Assembly (NCBI GenBank): GCA_018241445.1
Contig: JAFEDT010000009.1
Span: 1 to 64,000, forward strand
DNA: 64,000 nt
DNA from: Pseudomonadota bacterium
GTDB taxonomy: Bacteria; Pseudomonadota; Gammaproteobacteria; Steroidobacterales; Steroidobacteraceae
Reading direction: 5' to 3'
The notes beneath the pieces are model-generated. The model was not told the origin of the DNA. It did no database searches and saw only the letters and a list, made by a program, of their open reading frames with translations. Within the stretch, counting starts at the first letter, position 1, and every line of letters begins with the position of its first letter. A program made the translations under genes and the position numbers. Shown here in pieces: positions 31,624-39,858 of this stretch.

Positions 31624-31660
31624 ATCGATTGATTTGATAATCGCGATAGATGCCATATAT
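31624..31660. promoter_or_regulatory. OxyR-type binding site
   Basis: Four tetramers at 11-bp spacing read ATCG-N7-TGAT-N7-ATAG-N7-ATAT. They match the OxyR consensus ATAG-N7-CTAT-N7-ATAG-N7-CTAT at 12 of 16 positions. The site fills an unusually AT-rich stretch between ahpC and oxyR and ends eight bases before the oxyR start, fitting activation of ahpC and autorepression. Confidence 0.6.
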
Positions 31661-31667
31661 TGACGGC

Positions 31668-32576
31668 ATGGAACTGAAACTCAAGGACCTGCGCTACCTG
31701 GTGGCGGTCGCGGACCTGAAGCACTTCGGGCGCGCCGCCGCGCGCTGCTTCGTCAGCCAGCCCACGCTGTCGGCGCAGCTGAAGAAGCTGGAACAGGGCC
31801 TGGGCGTGCAGCTGATCGAGCGCACGCCCGGCAGGGTCGCGCTGACGCCCGTCGGCGAACAGATCGTGGCGCGCGCACGGCGCATCCTCGAGGCCGGTGA
31901 TGAAGTGGTGAGCCTGGCGCACAACCTGCGCGATCCGCTCGCCGGCAAGCTGCGCGTGGCGCTGCTGCCCACCATCGGTCCGTACCTGCTGCCGCTGGTG
32001 GCGCCGCAGGTGCGGCGGCAACTGCCGCGGCTGGAACTGCGCCTGTACGAGTACCAGACAGCGCCGCTGCTGGAGAAGCTGCACGGCGGAGAGATCGACG
32101 TCGGTATCCTGGCCCTGCCGGTGGACCTGGCGGGCCTGGCGGTGCGCGAACTGTACCGCGAGCCCTTCATGGTGGCGCTGCCGGACAGGCACCCGCTCGC
32201 CGCGCGCGACAGCCTGCGGGCCGCGGACCTCAAGGGCGAGCAGCTGCTGTTGCTGGAGGACGGACACTGCCTGCGCGACCAGGCGCTGGAGGTCTGCAGC
32301 CGCACCGGGGTACGCGAGCCGCAGGACTTCCGCGCCACCAGCCTGGAAACCCTGCGGCAGATGGTGGCCGCGGGCGCGGGTATCACGCTGTTGCCGGAAC
32401 TGGCGGGGCGCGGAGCCTATCGCAATGCACGCGGTGTGGCGCTGCGGCCGTTCGCGCGGCCGGCGCCCACCCGGCAGATCGGCGCCCTGTGGCGCCGCAG
32501 CAGCGCGCGGCTGGCGGCGATCGAGGCGCTGTGCGGGCTGATCATCAATGAGGTGGGCGGCAAAGCAGCCGCATGA
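31668..32576 (+). CDS. oxyR: Hydrogen peroxide-sensing regulator OxyR
   Basis: 302 residues of a LysR-type regulator. The winged helix (ELKLKDLRYLVAVADLKHFG, SQPTLSAQLKKLE) fills residues 1-60. The sensing pair is present exactly: GHCLRDQALEVC near residue 200 has two Cys separated by eight residues, as in Cys199/Cys208 of E. coli OxyR. An ATG at 31650 would place its first codons in the operator, so the ATG at 31668 is used. It is divergent from ahpC-ahpD, its expected targets. Confidence 0.93.
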   Translation: MELKLKDLRYLVAVADLKHFGRAAARCFVSQPTLSAQLKKLEQGLGVQLIERTPGRVALTPVGEQIVARARRILEAGDEVVSLAHNLRDPLAGKLRVALLPTIGPYLLPLVAPQVRRQLPRLELRLYEYQTAPLLEKLHGGEIDVGILALPVDLAGLAVRELYREPFMVALPDRHPLAARDSLRAADLKGEQLLLLEDGHCLRDQALEVCSRTGVREPQDFRATSLETLRQMVAAGAGITLLPELAGRGAYRNARGVALRPFARPAPTRQIGALWRRSSARLAAIEALCGLIINEVGGKAAA

Positions 32577-32662
32577 GCAGGGCTCGCGCAGTTCGCGATA
32601 CCCGTCTTGCGCGCGCGACGACGACGCCTGAATTCCCCGCTTTGGGTAGACTGGCGCACACA

Positions 32663-34606
32663 GTGTTCGTGCGGCGCAAACGACTGGCGGCGATGATGAT
32701 CGTGGCATCGCCCCTGACATTTATTGTCGCGGCGCGCGACGCACACGCTCAACGCGCGGGAGAAAATGCGGTGACCGCTGCCGCAGACGTCTTCGGCACG
32801 GCTGTCGGCAATGAGAGTACCGGGATTTACGACCCGGGCGACGTGCGCGGCTTTTCGCCGCTGCGGGCGGGCAACGTCCGCATTGAAGGACTCTACTTCG
32901 ACAAGGTGGGCGACGAGAACGACCGCTTGCAGGCGTCCTCCCGCATCCACGTGGGGATTGCGGCGCAGAGTTATGCGTTCGCGGCGCCCACCGGCATCGT
33001 GGACTATGCGCTGAGAATGCCAGGCGCCGCTGCAAACCTGAGCATCTTCACCGAAGGCAGCAGCCTCGGCTATGGCACGCTCCAGCTCGATGGGGCGGCC
33101 CCGCTCAACGACAGGCTCGGTATGGGCGGCGGCATCGGCTACGTCCACAATGTTTCCGCCGACGGCACCAGCAATCGCGAAGGCACCATCGCAGTCATTT
33201 TCAAATGGCACCCGCTGCCCAACCTGGAGATTTCCCCCTTCTGGTCGCGCAAGGACACATTTGAGCAGAAAAACGGCGAAGCCTACCAGCCGGTGACGAA
33301 CTTCCTGCCGGACCCCATGCCGCAGCGTCACTTCTTCGGCCCCCGCTGGGCCACCAGCACCGACTTCAGCATCAATTATGGCTCGCTGTTGCGCTATGCT
33401 CTTGCATCCTGGGTCATGCGGCTGGGGGTTTTCCGTTCGGAATTGGCGCAGCCCACGAGCAACCTTCCTTACCTCAACCTTGCTACCCGCGATCACGGCG
33501 AGCTCGCGGTCGATTCCAGCCCGCCTTCCCATCTGGGTTCGACCAGCGGGGAATTGCGCCTCGAAAAAAACTTGACGCGGGGTCCTTGGGCCAATCGGCT
33601 GGTCCTCTCGCTGCGTGAACGCAACTGGACTGGCCGCTACGGCAACGCCATCACCGTGGATGTGGGTCCCCAAACGATCAACCAGTGGATCAATTCGCCC
33701 AGGCCCAGCCTGGAATTTCCCGCGTTGATTCACGATCACGTGGATGAGCGCTGGGCCGGCCTCGAGTACCAGGTGGCCAGAAGCAACCGGTTGCAGGTCA
33801 GCCTGGCCGCGCAGAAGGTGCATTACTACAAGCGCACGGCCATCCCCGCGCAGAGCCCGGTTTCGTTTGCGACGTCTCCAGGGCTGGTGGCCGGCGCTGT
33901 CACGGGGAATGTAACGGACCAGTTGGCGATTTTTGCCAGTTATACCGAGGGCCTGGAGGACAATGGCAACGCCCCGAGCAACGCCGCGAACAGCAATGAG
34001 GCGCTGCCGGCGACGTCCTCACGGCAGACCGACGGGGGGGTGCGCTGGTCGATTCGACCCGGGGTAAATCTGGTCGCCACTGTTTTCGACCTGAGGAAGG
34101 CGTACTTCAACCTCGATCCCGCCAATGCCTATCGGGAGCTGGGAGCGGTGGAAAACAAGGGCCTGGAGTTGTCGCTTTCCGGGAGCCTGACGGACCGGCT
34201 CGCAGTAGTCGCGGGCGGGGTGTTCTCGAAACCCGCCGTGCGCGCGGCGGCGCCGGGCCTGGGTGTTTCAGGTGACCGGCCGGTCGGCATCTACTCCCGC
34301 AAGCTGGTCCTGGACATCAACTGGAAGCCGCCAGGAACGTCCGGCCTCGCCTTCGACCTGGACACAAACTATTACGGCAGCGTACCGGGCAGCCTGGACA
34401 ATGCTGTCAGCGTGCCCGCTTACACCACGGTTGATTGGGATACGCGCTACGAGTTCAGGATGGCTGAACGGGCCGCGTCACTGAAGTTCGCCGTAATGAA
34501 CCTGTTCAATGTGCGCGCCCTCAGGGTGCTGGATTCAAATACTTATGGCTTCTATTCCGGCAGTGGTCGCAGGATCGAGCTGAGACTCATCGTCGATGTC
34601 GGTTGA
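32663..34606 (+). CDS. TonB-dependent receptor-like outer-membrane protein
   Basis: About 647 residues from a GTG at 32663 (the frame extends to ATG 32573, overlapping the oxyR stop). A basic start plus AAMMIVASPLTFIVAARDAHAQ gives a signal peptide. The plug (~30-150) has DPGDVRGFSPLRAGNVRIEG and YDPGD-type sequence but no obvious TonB box. The barrel ends RIELRLIVDVG, lacking the usual terminal aromatic. Such receptors import ferric chelates or other large ligands. Its place behind oxyR hints at iron or oxidative-stress control; the start codon and substrate are uncertain. Confidence 0.7.
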   Translation: MFVRRKRLAAMMIVASPLTFIVAARDAHAQRAGENAVTAAADVFGTAVGNESTGIYDPGDVRGFSPLRAGNVRIEGLYFDKVGDENDRLQASSRIHVGIAAQSYAFAAPTGIVDYALRMPGAAANLSIFTEGSSLGYGTLQLDGAAPLNDRLGMGGGIGYVHNVSADGTSNREGTIAVIFKWHPLPNLEISPFWSRKDTFEQKNGEAYQPVTNFLPDPMPQRHFFGPRWATSTDFSINYGSLLRYALASWVMRLGVFRSELAQPTSNLPYLNLATRDHGELAVDSSPPSHLGSTSGELRLEKNLTRGPWANRLVLSLRERNWTGRYGNAITVDVGPQTINQWINSPRPSLEFPALIHDHVDERWAGLEYQVARSNRLQVSLAAQKVHYYKRTAIPAQSPVSFATSPGLVAGAVTGNVTDQLAIFASYTEGLEDNGNAPSNAANSNEALPATSSRQTDGGVRWSIRPGVNLVATVFDLRKAYFNLDPANAYRELGAVENKGLELSLSGSLTDRLAVVAGGVFSKPAVRAAAPGLGVSGDRPVGIYSRKLVLDINWKPPGTSGLAFDLDTNYYGSVPGSLDNAVSVPAYTTVDWDTRYEFRMAERAASLKFAVMNLFNVRALRVLDSNTYGFYSGSGRRIELRLIVDVG

Positions 34607-35540
34607 CGCGCGGCATGGCGCGCCGCGCCAGCGCGATCGCCACCAGGACGACCATGCCGCCGGCGAGCTGCGCCGGAGTGAGGCTCTCGTCCAGGATCAG
34701 CCAGGCGTACAGCGCCGCCGCCAGCACCTGCACGTACAGCCCGACCGCGCCGAAGGCGGGCGGCAGGTGCGCCAGCGCCCAGGCAATCAACCCCTGGCCG
34801 AGCGCCTGCGACAGCAGTGCGCAGCCGATCAGCAGCCACCAGCCGCCGGCGGTGTCGGGCAGGAATTTCTGCAGCAGCGCCAGCGGCAACAGCAACACGG
34901 TGAACACCGCGGTGGTGGCAAACATCACCACGCCGGCGCCATGACGGCTGCGCAGCCGCACCACCACCAGGATATAGGCGGCATAGAAACACGCCGTGCC
35001 CAGGCCCAGCAGGTCTCCGAGCAGCGCATGCGCGCCCCCGCCGAGCTTGGGCAACAGGATCATGAACATGCCGCCGGAGGCGAGCACGAGCGCCAGCAGA
35101 AAGGCCGGGCGCGGACGCTCGCCCCACAACATCCAGGCCAGCAGCGTCACGAACACGGGGGCGCAGTTGGCTTCCAGCGTGGAGGTGGCAATGGAAGTCA
35201 GCAGCAGCGAGGTGTGCCACAGCGCGAGATCGCCGGCGAAGAAGACCCCGCCCCAGAAGAACAGCGGTTCGAAACCGCAGCGCCGCCGCGCCGCCAACGG
35301 TGCAGCGGGCGCGCCCTGCCCGGACGCTATCGCGGCGGCCGCCGCGCGGCGCCGTGCGCGCAGTTCCAGCAGCGCCCACAGCGCCAGCACGGGCAAGGCC
35401 AGCAGGCCACGCCAGAAGGCGGTGGCCGTCGGGCCCGTCTGCGAAAGGCGCACGAAGATCCCGGAGCTGCCGATGGCCAGTGCGCCGGCAAACAGCGCCA
35501 GCAGGGCGGGGCCCTCAGCGGAGGCGGAATTGCTGGACAT
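34587..35540 (-). CDS. EamA-family DMT transporter
   Basis: 317 residues with ten predicted helices in two EamA halves: the opening ALLALFAGALAIGSSGIFVRL, TSIATSTLEANCAPVFVTLLAW near residue 100, and LSQALGQGLIAWALAHLPPA near 230 followed by EAALYAWL-type features. It probably exports amino acids or small metabolites, as most EamA proteins do; the substrate is unknown. The ATG at 35540 fits the first helix, though a strong ribosome site is lacking. Its 3' end overlaps the convergent receptor gene by 20 bp. Confidence 0.85.
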   Translation of the reverse strand: MSSNSASAEGPALLALFAGALAIGSSGIFVRLSQTGPTATAFWRGLLALPVLALWALLELRARRRAAAAAIASGQGAPAAPLAARRRCGFEPLFFWGGVFFAGDLALWHTSLLLTSIATSTLEANCAPVFVTLLAWMLWGERPRPAFLLALVLASGGMFMILLPKLGGGAHALLGDLLGLGTACFYAAYILVVVRLRSRHGAGVVMFATTAVFTVLLLPLALLQKFLPDTAGGWWLLIGCALLSQALGQGLIAWALAHLPPAFGAVGLYVQVLAAALYAWLILDESLTPAQLAGGMVVLVAIALARRAMPRVNRHRR

Positions 35541-35601
35541 GAGTTGCGGGTGACCTGCGGGCGAGCGCGCGATGATAGACGGTCCTGACCGGAGCGTCTG
35601 G

Positions 35602-35607
35602 CATAAT
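35602..35607 (+). promoter_or_regulatory. Candidate -10 box of the copper chaperone gene
   Basis: CATAAT lies exactly six bases before the ATG at 35614, so transcription would start on the start codon itself (leaderless mRNA). No convincing -35 is seen. Confidence 0.4.
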
Positions 35608-35613
35608 CGCCCC

Positions 35614-36111
35614 ATGAATCACCGCTGGCTGAGAGTCGTGTTGCTGTTGCCGGGCATGTTGGCGGCCACCGCGCACGCGACCGCGCCCGCCGCTGCGCCC
35701 ACGCCCGCCGCTGCGAGTAGCTCCGCACTGCAGGCGCCGGCGAGCGCGCTGCAGGTGCAGGATGCCTGGGTGCGCGCCGTGCCCGGGACCGGCACCGCCG
35801 CGCTGTACCTGCGGGTGCGCAACGACGGCCCGACGCCGATCACCCTCGTCGCCGTCAGCACGGGCGCCGCCCGCAGCGCCATGATCCACCAGAGCCAGAT
35901 GGTGGCGGGACGCTCCACCATGCGCATGCTCGACAAGCTGGTGGTGGCGCCGGGACAGACCGTCAGCTTCGCACCCGGCGGCCTGCACATCATGCTCGAG
36001 GACCTGACGCGGCCGCTGCGGACCGGTGACATGGTGCACGCGGTGCTGCAGCTTTCCGGCGGTGCGCAGGTGCCCCTCGAGGCGCGCGTGCGGCCGCTGA
36101 CCGACGGCTGA
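35614..36111 (+). CDS. PCu(A)C-type periplasmic copper chaperone
   Basis: 165 residues: a signal peptide (LRVVLLLPGMLAATAHA), an Ala/Pro linker, then a DUF461/PCuAC domain opening VQDAWVRAVPGTGTAALYLR. The copper ligands follow the family pattern: MIHQSQM near residue 93, MRML nearby and GGLHIML near 130. These proteins deliver Cu(I) to cytochrome oxidase CuA sites. The ATG at 35614 starts at the signal peptide; an upstream in-frame ATG (35572) would lie in the promoter. It is divergent from the EamA gene. Confidence 0.9.
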   Translation: MNHRWLRVVLLLPGMLAATAHATAPAAAPTPAAASSSALQAPASALQVQDAWVRAVPGTGTAALYLRVRNDGPTPITLVAVSTGAARSAMIHQSQMVAGRSTMRMLDKLVVAPGQTVSFAPGGLHIMLEDLTRPLRTGDMVHAVLQLSGGAQVPLEARVRPLTDG

Positions 36112-36140
36112 GCGCGCATCCGGCTGGGGCGGGCGGCACA

Positions 36141-37481
36141 GTGACTTTCCCGGACTCGCCGCTGGACCACGTCACGCCCTACGACCGCTTCGCCTGGAGC
36201 GATGCGCAGATCGAGCAGTGGCTTGCCAGCGGCGAGCAGCGCGCCGAGCTCTCGGCCTACTTCGGCGCCACCGAACACCGCCAGCTCGCCACGCTGGCGC
36301 GGCGCGCCCGTGACACGGCGGTGCGCGACCCCGGGCTGCGGGTCATCATCGTTCCGGGAATCATGGGCTCGCAGCTTGGCCTGCTGCGCCCGGCGCCGCT
36401 GCCGCACGACCTGCTGTGGCTCGATCCGATCGACATCCAGCGCGGGCGGCTGGCGGCGCTGCGCCTGCCCGGCGGCGCACCCATCGTGCCCCTGGGCATC
36501 GTCACCTACTCCTACCTGCGCCTGAAGCTGGCGCTGCGTGCGCAGGGCCTGGCGGCGGAATTCCACGACTATGACTGGCGCCTGCCGGTCGGCATGCTGG
36601 GCGGCGACCTGGCGCAACGCATCCGTGCGGCGGCGCCGCAGCGGGTCGCGCTGGTGGCGCACAGCATGGGGGGACTGGTCAGCCGCGCCGCACTGGCTCA
36701 TCCGGGCACCGCGCAGGTCCGCAGCGTGGTGCTGCTCGGCACGCCCAACCACGGTTCCTTCGCCGCAATACAGGCTCTGCGCGGCACCTACGCGGTGGTG
36801 CGCAAGATCGCACGCCTGGCGCTGCGATCCAGCGCCGAGGACCTGGCGGCGCAGGTATTCAACACATTTCCCAGTCTCTACGACTTCCTGCCTGACCGTG
36901 ATGGCGGCGCCGGCATGGACCTGTTCGATGCCGGCAACTGGCCGGTGTCAGGACCGCAGCCGCGGCCGGCGCTGCTGGCCGCGGCCAGCACGGCGCGTGC
37001 GCAGCTTGCCCCGGTGGATGAGCGCTTCACCGCGATCGCCGGCATCGGGCAGGTCACCGCCACCGGCGTGGCGCGCCGCGGCGATGACTTCGTCTACACA
37101 CTGACGCGCGCCGGCGACGGCACCGTGCCCGCGGCCAGCGCCGCTCCCAGGGGGGTGCGCACGCTGTACGTGCGCGCCGCGCACAGCGACCTGACACGCG
37201 ACTGGCGGGTGGCGCAGGCGGTGGCCGGCGTGTTACGGGGCGAGGCGCGCACCGCGCTGGCGGCGCGCTGGCGCAACCGCAGCCGGGCGCGCGCCCAGGT
37301 CAGCGACAACCAACTGCGCGCCAGTCACACCGGCAAGGTGGACTGGGGCGCGTTCACGGCGCAGGAGCGGCGCAGCTTCCTGGAGAATCTCAACGAGCCG
37401 CCGCGACTGCTGCTGCGTGTCGCGCGCAGGGGCAGCCGGCGCGGGAACACCACACGCCGCGGCGTGCGGCGCAGTCCTTAG
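36141..37481 (+). CDS. LCAT/PGAP1-like alpha/beta hydrolase
   Basis: 446 residues starting at GTG. The N-terminal 60 residues are unassigned. Then comes an alpha/beta-hydrolase core: VIIVPGIMGSQLG near residue 70 (oxyanion strand, typical of lecithin:cholesterol acyltransferases), the nucleophile in VALVAHSMGGLVSRAA near 175, VLLGTPNHGS near 202, and plausible Asp (AGDGTVPAAS near 330) and His (AAHSDLTRDW near 350). There is no signal peptide, so it is probably cytoplasmic. The last 50 residues are very basic. Likely a lipase/esterase or acyltransferase; substrate unknown. Confidence 0.75.
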   Translation: MTFPDSPLDHVTPYDRFAWSDAQIEQWLASGEQRAELSAYFGATEHRQLATLARRARDTAVRDPGLRVIIVPGIMGSQLGLLRPAPLPHDLLWLDPIDIQRGRLAALRLPGGAPIVPLGIVTYSYLRLKLALRAQGLAAEFHDYDWRLPVGMLGGDLAQRIRAAAPQRVALVAHSMGGLVSRAALAHPGTAQVRSVVLLGTPNHGSFAAIQALRGTYAVVRKIARLALRSSAEDLAAQVFNTFPSLYDFLPDRDGGAGMDLFDAGNWPVSGPQPRPALLAAASTARAQLAPVDERFTAIAGIGQVTATGVARRGDDFVYTLTRAGDGTVPAASAAPRGVRTLYVRAAHSDLTRDWRVAQAVAGVLRGEARTALAARWRNRSRARAQVSDNQLRASHTGKVDWGAFTAQERRSFLENLNEPPRLLLRVARRGSRRGNTTRRGVRRSP

Positions 37482-37503
37482 AATCCACGCGAGGAGAAAT
37501 CGA

Positions 37504-37980
37504 GTGCACCAGGCCCTGCGGGAAGTCAGCAACTGGATTCCGGATCTTGCCGACCTGGTACGCATCTTCGGTCGGCTCAGCGTGGCGCTCACGCTCGGTG
37601 CGGTGGTCGGTCTGCAGCGCGAGTCGGCCGGCAAGGCCGCCGGGGTGCGCACGCACATGCTGGTGGCGCTGGGAACAGCGCTGCTGGTGGTGGCCGCGAG
37701 CGATGCCGGCTTCGCCTCCACTGAGCTGTCGCGCGTGGTGCAGGGGCTGATCACCGGCATGGGGTTCCTGGGAGGCGGGGCGATCCTCAAGCTCACCCAG
37801 GAACACGAGATCCGCGGACTGACCACCGCGGCAGGAATCTGGCTGACAGCCGCCGCGAGCATCGCCGCCGGGCTGGGGCAGATCGCCGCGGCGGTGATCG
37901 GCACGCTCTTCGGCCTGCTGGTGCTGGCAGTGGTGGTAAGGTTGGAGCAGCGGCCGTCCGGCAGCGTGAAACGCGGCTGA
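37504..37980 (+). CDS. MgtC/SapB-family membrane protein
   Basis: 158 residues, GTG start with GAGGAG seven bases upstream. The MgtC signature runs through FGRLSVALTLGAVVGLQRES, GVRTHMLVALGTALLVVAA, VQGLITGMGFLGGGAILK and EIRGLTTAAGIWLTAAASIA, with about four helices. The family includes virulence-linked Mg2+-responsive proteins and many housekeeping relatives that modulate other membrane proteins. It lacks the C-terminal ACT-like domain of full MgtC. It ends in a strong hairpin shared with the convergent dehydrogenase. Confidence 0.87.
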   Translation: MHQALREVSNWIPDLADLVRIFGRLSVALTLGAVVGLQRESAGKAAGVRTHMLVALGTALLVVAASDAGFASTELSRVVQGLITGMGFLGGGAILKLTQEHEIRGLTTAAGIWLTAAASIAAGLGQIAAAVIGTLFGLLVLAVVVRLEQRPSGSVKRG

Positions 37981-38047
37981 GGCGCCGAGGGTCGGCACGG
38001 CCCAGCGGGCAAAACCCACGCCTTGCCCGCGGCAACGAAGCTGACCT

Positions 38048-38074
38048 GCCGAAATCACTTCCTGTGATTTCGGC
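38048..38074. terminator. Hairpin between convergent genes
   Basis: GCCGAAATCAC-TTCCT-GTGATTTCGGC is a perfect 11-bp stem with a five-base loop, between the ends of mgtC (37980) and the acyl-CoA dehydrogenase (38078). No long T-run follows on either strand, so it may act with Rho or stabilise both 3' ends. Confidence 0.6.
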
Positions 38075-38077
38075 CAA

Positions 38078-39853
38078 TCAAACCAGACTGGCGTCGGTCT
38101 CCACCACGCTGGCGCCACCGGATGAAACGATCCGCGCGAGGGCGTGCGCCTGCGGCAGCACCTGCGCGGCGTAGAAGGCCGCACTGCGCAGGCGCGCGGC
38201 GTAGAACTCGCGTTCGGTGCTGTCGCGGTGGCCGGCCGCCAGCGCCGCGGCACGGGCCATGAGCCAGCCGCCCAGCACGTACCCGCACAGCCGCAGGTAC
38301 GGAACCGACACCGCCTGCGCCGCATCCGGCCGTGCGGCGAGCGCCGTCAGCAGCGACCAGGTCGAGGCCTTCAGCAGCTCCAGCGCCTCGAGCGCGCCCT
38401 GGCGTACACCGGCCACCACCGGATCGGCGGCATCGATGGCCTGCAGTTCCCGCTCGACGTCCCCCAGCAGCGCCGACATCGCGGCGCCGCGGTCGCGCGC
38501 CAGCTTGCGGCCGATCAGGTCGTTGGACTGGATACCGGTGGTGCCCTCGTAGATCGTGGTGATGCGCACGTCGCGCACGTACTGCGCCGCGCCTGTCTCC
38601 TCGATGAAACCCATGCCGCCGTGCACCTGCACCCCCGTGCCGGCGATCTCGTTGCCCAGCTCCGTCGACCAGCCCTTGACGATCGGCGTGAGCAGCTCGG
38701 CGCGCGCCTGCGCAGCGGCGCGCTCACGGGCCTCACCATAGCGCGCCAGGTCGAACTGCAGCGCGGTGTACATCGTCAGGACGCGCGCCGCCTCGGTCTG
38801 CGACTTCATCATCAACAGCATGCGCCTGACGTCCGGGTGATAGACGATCGGCAACAGCCCGTCCGGCGCCGCCACCGGCGGCCTTCCCTGCACCCGGCTG
38901 CGCGCCCAGTCCGCGGCACGCTGGAAGGCGCGCTCGGCGACCGCGTAACCCTCGCTGCCCACCGACAGGCGCGCGCTGTTCATCATGATGAACATGTATT
39001 CCAGGCCGCGTCCGGCCTCGCCCACCAGCCAGGCGGCGGCGCCCGCCTTCTCGCCGAAGGCCAGCACGCAGGTCGGGCTGGCGTGAATCCCCAGCTTGTG
39101 CTCGATGGACAGGCAGCGCACGTCGTTGCGCGCCCCCAGGGAGCCGTCGGCGTTCACCAGTACCTTGGGCACGATGAACAGCGAGATGCCCCTGACCCCG
39201 GCCGGCGCGCCCTCGATGCGTCCCAACACCATGTGGATGGTGTTGGAAGTCAGGTCGTGATCGCCCCAGGTGATGAAGATCTTCTGCCCGTACAGGCGGT
39301 AGTGGTCGCCGTCGGGCACGGCGCGCGTGCGTACCTGCCCGAGGTCGGAGCCCGCCTGTGGCTCCGTCAGCACCATGGTGCCGGTCCACTCGCCGCTTAC
39401 CATGCGCGGCAGGTACACGGCCTGCTGTGACGGCGAGCCGCACAGCTCCAGCGCATGTACCGCGCCGTGTGTCAGCATCGGGCAGAGCTTGAATGCCAGG
39501 TTGGCGGAACCCCACAACTCCCCGACCGCGGTAACCAGCACCGCCGGCGCCGGCTGTCCGCCGAATTCCTGCGCCGCGCCCAGGGCCGGCCAGCCGGCGG
39601 CGACGAATTCGCGGTAGGCCTCGCGGAAACCCGCGGCGGTGCGCACCCCCTCGGGCGTCCACCTCGCACCCTCGATGTCTCCGGGACGGTTGAGAGGCTC
39701 CAGCACCTGCGTCGCGAAGCGCGCGGCCTCCTCCAGCACCGAGCGCGCCAGTTCCGCAGAGTAATCTTCGAGGCCCGTAGCGCCCGCGAGGCGGCCGGCG
39801 GACAGCAGTTCCTCCATCACGAAGCGCAACTCGCGCACCGGGGGCTGGTACAT
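38078..39853 (-). CDS. Acyl-CoA dehydrogenase (long, ~590-aa class)
   Basis: 591 residues, longer than classic short- and medium-chain enzymes (~380). Motifs: MVLTEPQAGSDLGQVRTRA near residue 158 (FAD/substrate), QKIFITWGDHDL near 190, SIEHKLGIHASPTCVLAFG near 250, and the C-terminal catalytic region with YEGTTGIQSNDLIGRKL near 440, where the catalytic Glu lies in the YEGTTG loop. The length and C-terminal extra domain match the DmdC/FadE5-like group, which oxidises fatty or methylthio-acyl-CoAs. It starts 5 bp after the LysR gene, so they are one transcript. Substrate unknown. Confidence 0.9.
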   Translation of the reverse strand: MYQPPVRELRFVMEELLSAGRLAGATGLEDYSAELARSVLEEAARFATQVLEPLNRPGDIEGARWTPEGVRTAAGFREAYREFVAAGWPALGAAQEFGGQPAPAVLVTAVGELWGSANLAFKLCPMLTHGAVHALELCGSPSQQAVYLPRMVSGEWTGTMVLTEPQAGSDLGQVRTRAVPDGDHYRLYGQKIFITWGDHDLTSNTIHMVLGRIEGAPAGVRGISLFIVPKVLVNADGSLGARNDVRCLSIEHKLGIHASPTCVLAFGEKAGAAAWLVGEAGRGLEYMFIMMNSARLSVGSEGYAVAERAFQRAADWARSRVQGRPPVAAPDGLLPIVYHPDVRRMLLMMKSQTEAARVLTMYTALQFDLARYGEARERAAAQARAELLTPIVKGWSTELGNEIAGTGVQVHGGMGFIEETGAAQYVRDVRITTIYEGTTGIQSNDLIGRKLARDRGAAMSALLGDVERELQAIDAADPVVAGVRQGALEALELLKASTWSLLTALAARPDAAQAVSVPYLRLCGYVLGGWLMARAAALAAGHRDSTEREFYAARLRSAAFYAAQVLPQAHALARIVSSGGASVVETDASLV

Positions 39854-39858
39854 GGGCC

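Noticed and set aside
35572-35613. Upstream ATG for the copper chaperone
   Set aside because: It would put the -10 box inside the gene and add a polar extension in front of a perfect signal peptide.
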